Shown: in pieces, positions 59,022 through 64,000 of the stretch
How the letters are laid out: each line of letters opens with the position of its first letter
Position numbering within the stretch: position 1 is the first letter of the stretch
Origin: Intestinibacillus massiliensis
GTDB lineage: Bacteria > Bacillota > Clostridia > Oscillospirales > Butyricicoccaceae
Length of the DNA stretch: 64,000 nucleotides
Assembly (NCBI GenBank): GCA_029267335.1
Contig: JAJUJC010000002.1
Location: 234,798 to 298,797 of the forward strand
Direction: 5' to 3'
Notes under the pieces: generated by a model
Databases searched by the model: none
Told to the model about the DNA's origin: nothing
The model's input: the letters and a program-made list of their open reading frames with translations, nothing else
Position numbers and translations under genes: made by a program

Positions 59022-59027
59022 GATTTT

Positions 59028-59486
59028 TTGCAATACGAACAGCTTTTACTCAAAAATCAACTTTGTTTTCCGATCTATGCGTGCTCGCGCGAGATCATCA
59101 AGGCGTACAAGCCTTTTCTGGACGAAATCGGGCTGACCTATACGCAGTACATCGTTATGATGGTGCTGTGGGAGCGCGGCAGCGTGACCGCAAAGACGCT
59201 CGGCAGCGAGCTGCATCTCGATTCGGGCACGCTCACGCCGCTGCTCAAGCGGCTCGAGAGCGTGGGGCTTGTCACGCGGGCGCGCGCGGTCGACGATGAG
59301 CGCAGTCTCGTCGTATCGCTGACCGAGCAGGGTGCGGCGCTTGAGGCGCGCGCGGCGGACATCCCGCGGCGCATGGGCGCGTGCGTCGACCTGTCCGCGG
59401 ACGAGGCGGCGACGCTCTACCGGTTGCTCTACCGCGTGCTCGGCAACGTCGCACACACCTGCCCGCCAGAACCGCACGCAGAATGA
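59028..59486 (+). CDS. MarR-family peroxide sensor, OhrR-like
   Basis: This 152-residue winged-helix regulator starts at a TTG just after GGGGGCG. The N-terminal LLLKNQLCFPIYACSREIIK carries the reactive cysteine (residue 13) and AYKPFLDEIGLTYTQYIVMM has the tyrosines typical of OhrR. The recognition helix lies in LGSELHLDSGTLTPLLKRLE and the wing in VDDERSLVVSLT. OhrR normally represses an organic hydroperoxide reductase; no ohr gene is adjacent, but ferritin is convergent and thioredoxin follows 1.5 kb on. A second cysteine (residue 19) could allow disulfide sensing. Confidence 0.85.
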   Translation: MQYEQLLLKNQLCFPIYACSREIIKAYKPFLDEIGLTYTQYIVMMVLWERGSVTAKTLGSELHLDSGTLTPLLKRLESVGLVTRARAVDDERSLVVSLTEQGAALEARAADIPRRMGACVDLSADEAATLYRLLYRVLGNVAHTCPPEPHAE

Positions 59487-59524
59487 AAAAACGCCGGAAA
59501 GCGTGTGCTTTCCGGCGTTTTTCG
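59487..59524. terminator. Bidirectional terminator between ohrR-like gene and ferritin
   Basis: AAAAACGCCGGAAAGC pairs with GCTTTCCGGCGTTTTT over a 4-nt loop. Confidence 0.95.
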
Positions 59525-59532
59525 GTGTATCC

Positions 59533-60045
59533 TTAGATGACGAGGGACGGCGCGTTGTATACGCGTGTGCCCAGCTCCGCGTCGAGCATGTACAGACCCT
59601 TGGGGTCGCTGCCAAACAGGTCGTAGCGCTTGAGCAGCTCGTCCGTGTTCTGCTCCTCCTCGCCCTGCTCCTTAACGAACCAGTCAAGGAACTGCATCGT
59701 GCGGAAGTCCTTGAGGTCGTACGCGGCGGCATAGATGTCGTTGATGCGCGCGGAGACCTTATATTCGTGCTCGAGTGCGGTCGCGAGCGGCATGCGGAAG
59801 TCCGTGTACACGAAATCCGGCTTGGGGATGGTGTCGAGTGCGGCATGCGCACCGTTATTGAGCACATATTTGTTGAACAGCAGCGCGTGGTCACGCTCTT
59901 CCTGCGTCTGAATGGTGAACCAGTTGGCAAAGCCGCTCAGATTCTGCTCGGCAAAGTAGTTTGCAATGTCGTGATAGATGTAGGCGGAGTACCATTCAAA
60001 GTTCTGCTGCGCGTTAATCATGTCGACCAGTTTTTGATTCAGCAT
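59533..60045 (-). CDS. ftnA: Ferritin
   Basis: This 170-residue iron-storage protein has the ferroxidase ligands in NFEWYSAYIYHDIANYF (Glu at 17), QEERDHALLFNKYVL (Glu-Glu and His) and QGEEEQNTDELLKRY. The four-helix bundle length is normal for bacterial FtnA. It oxidises and stores iron in the cytosol. An AACAGGAGGG ribosome-binding site precedes ATG 60045. Confidence 0.95.
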   Translation of the reverse strand: MLNQKLVDMINAQQNFEWYSAYIYHDIANYFAEQNLSGFANWFTIQTQEERDHALLFNKYVLNNGAHAALDTIPKPDFVYTDFRMPLATALEHEYKVSARINDIYAAAYDLKDFRTMQFLDWFVKEQGEEEQNTDELLKRYDLFGSDPKGLYMLDAELGTRVYNAPSLVI

Positions 60046-60105
60046 CGGAAAAACCCTCCTGTTCGCGGCGCTCGCGCGCCCAATGTTGTCGGTTTGGACA
60101 ATTTC

Positions 60106-60134
60106 ATACTAACTGTTTTTGCCGGTGCTGTCAA
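60106..60134 (-). promoter_or_regulatory. sigma-A promoter of ferritin
   Basis: On the complementary strand TTGACA (60134-60129), 17 bp, TAGTAT (60111-60106). Confidence 0.78.
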
Positions 60135-60152
60135 GCGGGAGTTTGCCTGCCC

Positions 60153-60181
60153 TTGACGGCGCGCCCGCGACAGGGTAAGAT
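60153..60181 (+). promoter_or_regulatory. sigma-A promoter of the Crp/Fnr gene
   Basis: TTGACG (60153-60158), 17 bp, TAAGAT (60176-60181), divergent from ferritin. Confidence 0.75.
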
Positions 60182-60227
60182 AGAAAAAACACCGTTTCCA
60201 TCCCCGTTAGAAAGTGAGAGAAGCCTT

Positions 60228-60899
60228 ATGCTACCGCTCGATCAATATCTGCCGTTCTGGAATCGGCTTGACCCGGCCGATCAGGCGGCATTCACCGCAG
60301 CCGTGCACCCGCGCCGCTTTGCACAGGGCACGATCCTGCACAACGGCGCGAACGACTGCATCGGTCTGCTGCTCGTGACAAGCGGACAGCTGCGCGTGTT
60401 CACGGTATCCGGCGAGGGGCACGAGATCACGCTTTACCGCCTGTTTGACCGCGACCTGTGCCTGTTTTCGGCATCGTGCATCCTGCGCGGCGTGACCTTC
60501 GACGTGACCGTCGAGGCGGAACGCGACACCGAGGTCCTCCACATCCCGTCCGAGCTGTATCACCGCCTGATGGAGCGCTCCGCGCCGGTTGCGAACTTCA
60601 CAAACGAGCTGATGGCGGAGCGGTTCTCCGACGTGATGTGGCTCATGGATCAGATCTTGAACCACAAACTTGATACACGGCTTGCCGCGCTGCTGCTTGA
60701 GGAACGCGCGCTTGCCGGCAGCGACACGCTCAACGTGACGCACGAGCAGCTTGCCGCCCATCTCGGCAGCGCGCGCGAGGTCGTCACGCGCATGCTGCGC
60801 TATTTTCAGAGCGAGGGCTTGGTGCGCCTCGGGCGCGGCAGCCTGACCGTGACGGATGAGGCGCGTCTGGGTGTGCTGTCCGCCGCGAGCCGCCGGTGA
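60228..60899 (+). CDS. Crp/Fnr-family transcriptional regulator
   Basis: This 223-residue regulator has a cyclic-nucleotide-type jelly roll (FAQGTILHNGANDCIGLLLV, GHEITLYRLFDRDLCLFSAS) and a C-terminal HTH_Crp domain (LNVTHEQLAAHLGSAREVVT, RMLRYFQSEGLVRLGRG). Cysteines occur at about residues 44, 82 and 88, but the N-terminal four-cysteine Fe-S pattern of true FNR is missing. The ATG at 60228 is the first codon giving the domain start; the Shine-Dalgarno GAGAGAAG is moderate. Redox control of neighbouring ferritin and thioredoxin is plausible. Confidence 0.9.
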   Translation: MLPLDQYLPFWNRLDPADQAAFTAAVHPRRFAQGTILHNGANDCIGLLLVTSGQLRVFTVSGEGHEITLYRLFDRDLCLFSASCILRGVTFDVTVEAERDTEVLHIPSELYHRLMERSAPVANFTNELMAERFSDVMWLMDQILNHKLDTRLAALLLEERALAGSDTLNVTHEQLAAHLGSAREVVTRMLRYFQSEGLVRLGRGSLTVTDEARLGVLSAASRR

Positions 60900-60908
60900 C
60901 AAAGTCAC
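60893..60908. promoter_or_regulatory. GTGAC-AAA-GTCAC dyad at the end of the Crp/Fnr gene
   Basis: A 5-bp perfect dyad with 3-bp centre straddles the stop codon, about 70 bp upstream of thioredoxin. It could be a site for the Crp/Fnr protein, but it is short. Confidence 0.3.
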
Positions 60909-60930
60909 GGTAATGCCGACGCTTTGGGTG

Positions 60931-60977
60931 TATTCTTATTCCATCATAAAAGATTCCACGAAGGAGGAATAAGAATA
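60931..60977 (+). promoter_or_regulatory. 12-bp inverted repeat covering the thioredoxin ribosome-binding site
   Basis: TATTCTTATTCC (60931-60942) and GGAATAAGAATA (60966-60977) are perfect inverted copies. The right arm runs from the end of the AAGGAGG Shine-Dalgarno to the A of the start codon. In RNA it would hide the initiation site; as DNA it would be an operator. Confidence 0.65.
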
Positions 60978-61285
60978 TGTCTGTTAAGCCGGTTGATTCC
61001 GCGAATTTCGCCAAGGAGGTTCTGTCGTCCGATCGTCCCGTGCTCGTCGATTTCTGGGCGCCGTGGTGTATGCCCTGCAAGATGCTGTCTCCCGTCGTCG
61101 ATCAGATCGCGGCCGCACACCCCGAGATCGAGGTGCGCAAGGTCAATGTGGACGAAGCGCCTGCGCTCGCGCAGAAGTATCAGATCATGGGCATTCCTGC
61201 GCTGCTGCTGTTTCAGGGCGGCGAGCCGGTCGCCCGCAAGGTCGGCGTACAGCCCCGCGAGTCCATCGAGAGTATGTTCAAATAA
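60977..61285 (+). CDS. trxA: Thioredoxin with WCMPC active site
   Basis: This 102-residue thioredoxin has the fold markers VLVDFWAPWCMPCKMLSPVV, VRKVNVDEAPALAQKYQIMG, IPALLLFQGGEPV with the cis-proline, and a C-terminal helix. The dipeptide between the cysteines is Met-Pro instead of the usual Gly-Pro, which should alter redox potential. Full length. The start and ribosome-binding site lie within a 12-bp dyad. It follows the Crp/Fnr gene by 77 bp. Confidence 0.95.
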   Translation: MSVKPVDSANFAKEVLSSDRPVLVDFWAPWCMPCKMLSPVVDQIAAAHPEIEVRKVNVDEAPALAQKYQIMGIPALLLFQGGEPVARKVGVQPRESIESMFK

Positions 61286-61298
61286 GCACGGTCAAAAC

Positions 61299-61331
61299 AA
61301 AACGGCGCAGCCTTGGGCTGCGCCGTTTTTG
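61299..61331 (+). terminator. Terminator of trxA
   Basis: AAAACGGCGCAGCC pairs with GGCTGCGCCGTTTT over a 3-nt loop, followed by T. Confidence 0.94.
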
Positions 61332-61459
61332 CGCGCAGAAAACACCCTTGTGGTATGACGGGTTGGATGTCCGTCGGCGGTATCAAGCCAGACTGCGCGC
61401 GCGGCAGCATTTTTTCCAGGAGCATCTACCTATATTCCTGTATAAAAACAGGAAATACA

Positions 61460-61488
61460 TTGCAAAATGCACAGCAATCCTTTATGAT
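61460..61488 (+). promoter_or_regulatory. sigma-A promoter of the SulP gene
   Basis: TTGCAA (61460-61465), 17 bp, TATGAT (61483-61488). Confidence 0.75.
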
Positions 61489-61540
61489 AAAAGTGTTGTG
61501 CGCATAAAACGCCAACGCAGAAAGAGGAGGAGATTCCATT

Positions 61541-63208
61541 ATGTTTGAGCTCAGACCACAGCTATTGCTGTCCCTGAGAACGTATTCCGGTCAGAAATTC
61601 GGCAAGGATTTGATTTCCGGCGTTATTGTAGCCATCATCGCGCTGCCGCTGTCCATCGCGCTTGCGCTCGCGTCGGGAGTGTCACCCGAGCAGGGTCTGT
61701 ATACCGCCATCATCGCGGGTTTCCTGATCGCGGCGCTCGGCGGCAGCAAGGTGCAGATCGCAGGGCCGACCGCGGCGTTCGCGACGATCGTCGCGGGCAT
61801 CGTTGCGCGTAACGGCATGGACGGACTGGTCACCGCAACCGTGCTCGCGGGCGTGATACTCGTGCTCATGGGGCTGCTGCGTATGGGCAACATGATAAAG
61901 TATATTCCCTATACCATTACCACCGGCTTTACCGCGGGCATCGCGGTGACCATTTTGATCGGTCAGCTCAAAGACTTTCTCGGGCTGACCTTCCGCACCG
62001 CGCCGGTCGAGACCATGGAAAAGCTCGGACAGGTCGTCGAGCGCATCGGCACGATCAACTTCGCCGCGCTCGGTGTGGGCGGTCTGGCGCTCGTGATCCT
62101 GATTTTCTGGAACAAGCTGTGCGCGAAAGTGCCCGCGTCACTCATCGCGGTACTCGTGACGGCGGCGGCGGTCAAGCTGCTGCACCTGCCGGTGAACACC
62201 ATCGGAGACCTGTATACCATTTCGGGGGCGCTGCCCGCGCTCCATGTGCCCGCGCTTTCCTATCATACGGTTGCGGCGGTGCTGCCCGATGCGTTCACAA
62301 TCGCCATTCTCGCCGCGATCGAGTCGCTGCTGTCCGCGGTCGTTGCGGATGAGATGATCGGCGCGACGCACAACTCCAACATGGAACTCATCGCGCAGGG
62401 CGTGGGCAATACCGCGTCTGCACTGTTCGGCGGCATCCCCGCGACCGGCGCGATCGCGCGCACCGCCGCCAACATCAAAAACGGCGGCGTGTCTCCCGTC
62501 GCGGGCATGGTGCATTCGGTCGTGCTGCTGCTCGTGCTCGTGCTGCTCATGCCCTACGCTGCGCTCATCCCCATGCCATGCATTGCGGCGATCCTGTTTC
62601 AGGTCGCCTATAATATGAGTGGTTGGCGCACGGTCGTGCGTGTCATCAAGCGCGCCCCCAAAAGCGATATTGCCGTGCTTGTGCTCACCTTTGTGCTCAC
62701 GGTGGTGTTCGATCTGGTCGTGGCGATCGCGGTGGGTCTGACGCTTGCGTGCCTGCTCTTTATGAAGCGTATGGCGGATGTCTCAGTCGTAGAGGAATGG
62801 GACTATGTCGAGCAGGGCGAGGGCGACTGCGGCCGTCTGATGGAAGTGCCCGCCCATGTGATGGTCTATGAGATCACCGGTCCGATGTTTTTCGGCGCGG
62901 CGGACAAGATTCCGCACATGGATGCGCAGTCCGATAAAAACGTGCTCATTCTGCGCATGCGCGCGGTGCCTGCGCTCGATATTACTGCACTCAAGGGGCT
63001 GCGGCGCCTGTGCGGTGAGTGCCGTGCGGCAGGCGTGCACGTTGTGTTTTCACATGTCAATGAGCAGCCGATGTCGGTATTCGAGAAATCCGGTTTGTTT
63101 GAAGAGTTGGGACGCGAGCAGTTTCAGCCCAATATCGACGCAGCACTCGCACGCGCCATTGAACTGGAACACCAAGACCTGTTGCAGTCTGTAGGAGGGG
63201 CATCGTGA
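61541..63208 (+). CDS. SulP/SLC26-family anion transporter with STAS domain
   Basis: This 555-residue membrane transporter begins with KFGKDLISGVIVAIIALPLS, then IALALASGVSPEQGLYTAII, KVQIAGPTAAFATIVAGIVA and TGFTAGIAVTILIGQLKDFL, and has the conserved IESLLSAVVADEMIGATHNS and GNTASALFGGIPATGAIART segments. Ten or more helices precede a cytosolic STAS domain (about residues 440-540; VLILRMRAVPALDITALKGL). SulP proteins move sulfate, bicarbonate or dicarboxylates; the substrate is undecided. It overlaps a protein phosphatase gene by 4 bp. Confidence 0.93.
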   Translation: MFELRPQLLLSLRTYSGQKFGKDLISGVIVAIIALPLSIALALASGVSPEQGLYTAIIAGFLIAALGGSKVQIAGPTAAFATIVAGIVARNGMDGLVTATVLAGVILVLMGLLRMGNMIKYIPYTITTGFTAGIAVTILIGQLKDFLGLTFRTAPVETMEKLGQVVERIGTINFAALGVGGLALVILIFWNKLCAKVPASLIAVLVTAAAVKLLHLPVNTIGDLYTISGALPALHVPALSYHTVAAVLPDAFTIAILAAIESLLSAVVADEMIGATHNSNMELIAQGVGNTASALFGGIPATGAIARTAANIKNGGVSPVAGMVHSVVLLLVLVLLMPYAALIPMPCIAAILFQVAYNMSGWRTVVRVIKRAPKSDIAVLVLTFVLTVVFDLVVAIAVGLTLACLLFMKRMADVSVVEEWDYVEQGEGDCGRLMEVPAHVMVYEITGPMFFGAADKIPHMDAQSDKNVLILRMRAVPALDITALKGLRRLCGECRAAGVHVVFSHVNEQPMSVFEKSGLFEELGREQFQPNIDAALARAIELEHQDLLQSVGGAS

Positions 63209-63666
63209 CGAAAATTCTGTTTGTTTGCCATGGCAACATCTGCCGCAGCCCGATGGCAGAGTTTGTCATGCGCGACCTCATCGAAAAGGCGGGAGCGGCG
63301 GCACGTTATACGGTCGCTTCCGCGGCAACCAGTGCGGAGGAGATCGGCAATCCGGTCTATCCGCCTGCGCGCCGCAAGCTCGAGGAGCACGGGATCGCAA
63401 GCGACGGCAAATGTGCGCGTCGGCTGACCCGTGCGGATTACGATGCCTATGACCTGCTCATCGGTATGGACGACGAGAATATGCGTGAGATGCTGCGCAT
63501 CTGTGACGGAGACCCGCAGGGTAAACAGCATCTTTTAATGGACTACATCTCGCGTGGTGGAGAGGTCGCAGATCCGTGGTATACGCGCGACTTTGAAGCG
63601 ACTTGGCGCGACATTTCGGAGGGCTGCCGCGGGCTGCTCGCGGCGCTTGAAAAAGAGGGAAAATGA
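63205..63666 (+). CDS. Low-molecular-weight protein-tyrosine phosphatase
   Basis: This 153-residue enzyme starts with GTG at 63205, overlapping the SulP stop as GTGA, with GGAGGGG 4 nt upstream. The P-loop VCHGNICRSPMAEFVMRD has the C-x5-R signature, and the general acid aspartate is in EVADPWYTRDFEATW. It would remove phosphate from tyrosine or arginine in proteins. Cotranslation with a SulP transporter is notable. It ends just before the rRNA promoter region. Confidence 0.94.
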   Translation: MTKILFVCHGNICRSPMAEFVMRDLIEKAGAAARYTVASAATSAEEIGNPVYPPARRKLEEHGIASDGKCARRLTRADYDAYDLLIGMDDENMREMLRICDGDPQGKQHLLMDYISRGGEVADPWYTRDFEATWRDISEGCRGLLAALEKEGK

Positions 63667-63704
63667 CGTGTGTAAAAAACCATGAAACTTTCTGTAGAAA
63701 GTTG

Positions 63705-63733
63705 TTGACAAAGCGTAGATGAGTTGGTATACT
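63705..63733 (+). promoter_or_regulatory. rRNA-type promoter P1
   Basis: Perfect TTGACA (63705-63710), 17 bp, TATACT (63728-63733), followed by AACAAGCTGCTTCGGTGAG. Confidence 0.9.
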
Positions 63734-63819
63734 AAACAAGCTGCTTCGGTGAGGCGGCCGCGAGGGAGACAAAATGACCAGAACTTAAACAAGATTCGAA
63801 AAGAATTTGAAAAAAGTTC

Positions 63820-63848
63820 TTGACAGACTGGCTTCTGAGTGATATACT
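63820..63848 (+). promoter_or_regulatory. rRNA-type promoter P2
   Basis: Perfect TTGACA (63820-63825), 17 bp, TATACT (63843-63848), followed by AATAAGCTGTTTCGGTGAG, nearly the same post-promoter sequence as P1. Confidence 0.9.
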
Positions 63849-64000
63849 AAATAAGCTGTTTCGGTGAGAGAAAACGCTGAAAAACGCGGTTTTTCAAAGC
63901 GGAACAGCGAAAAAGATTGCACCTTGTAAATTAAACAACGTAAAGCAAATGCAAACCTAAAACGAACCTGAAATTCCTTTTGGAGTTTACTCCAAAAGTC
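63849..64000 (+). other. Leader of a probable rRNA operon, running off the window
   Basis: After P2 come hairpins and CACCTTGTAAATTAAACAAC, resembling Firmicute rRNA leader boxes, then CTTTTGGAGT/ACTCCAAAAG, a dyad of the 16S processing-stem kind. The 16S gene itself is not in the window; its presence just beyond is inferred. Confidence 0.7.

Overview
This 64-kb window is a chromosomal segment of a GC-rich, endospore-forming, anaerobic member of the Clostridia. The gene content (spoVAC, spoVAD, spoVAE, spoIID, spoIIQ, pyruvate:ferredoxin oxidoreductase, infC-rpmI-rplT, ssrA/smpB) and the codon use fit an Oscillospiraceae/Butyricicoccaceae-like gut Firmicute; this is inferred from the sequence, not from a database match. 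Genes are dense, mostly separated by short gaps and strong GC-rich intrinsic terminators. I see no prophage, IS element, CRISPR array or tRNA gene. The window starts inside malQ and ends in the leader of what is almost certainly an rRNA operon.

Layout. 1-10.1 kb: malQ (5' part), trmB, then a three-component sensing cluster (binding protein, YesM-type kinase, YesN-type regulator) followed by a lipoprotein binding protein and a large surface metallophosphoesterase with SLH anchors. 10.1-14.3 kb: a ribose/galactose-type ABC importer. 14.4-16.8 kb: spoVAC, queH and a DUF362 ferredoxin-like protein. 16.8-22.4 kb: a beta-helix lipoprotein, DUF4956 and VTC-domain operon diverging from an OmpR-type two-component system, with a conspicuous double-dyad operator between them. 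22.5-29.1 kb: a complete pstSCAB-phoU-phoPR operon behind an array of PhoP-like boxes; its PstS appears circularly permuted. 29.3-37.4 kb: spoVAD-spoVAE, a phosphoribosyltransferase, the infC-rpmI-rplT translation operon with an L20-type leader, DUF1292, a probable 6S RNA, a tiny 30-codon gene, an SLH-anchored D,D-carboxypeptidase and a ComM-type ATPase.

37.7-46.6 kb: pyruvate:ferredoxin oxidoreductase, a DUF4203-like membrane protein, spoIIQ-spoIID, citrate synthase and two small overlapping genes, one a sigma-region-4-like HTH protein. 46.6-56.3 kb: gluQ, an MNT/HEPN pair tied to an acyl-ACP thioesterase, a GHL10-type glycosidase, a pyridoxal kinase plus LacI regulator, tmRNA and smpB, an NlpC/P60 hydrolase, an AraC regulator and an orphan MsmK-type ATPase. 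56.6-63.7 kb: glycosyltransferase/GtrA fusion plus phosphodiester glycosidase, an OhrR-like regulator, ferritin, a Crp/Fnr regulator, thioredoxin, a SulP transporter and a low-molecular-weight phosphatase. Two tandem consensus promoters then lead out of the window.

Two themes recur. One is phosphate: a Pho regulon, a putative polyphosphate-polymerase-domain operon and a surface phosphoesterase with its own sensor all lie within 27 kb. The other is stress and sporulation physiology: OhrR, ferritin, thioredoxin, Crp/Fnr and five sporulation genes in three places. The most unusual signals are the permuted PstS, the nested 11-bp-period boxes between the VTC operon and its two-component system, the 12-bp dyad that covers the thioredoxin ribosome-binding site, a DnaA-box cluster away from any origin gene, and the orphan 30-codon gene.
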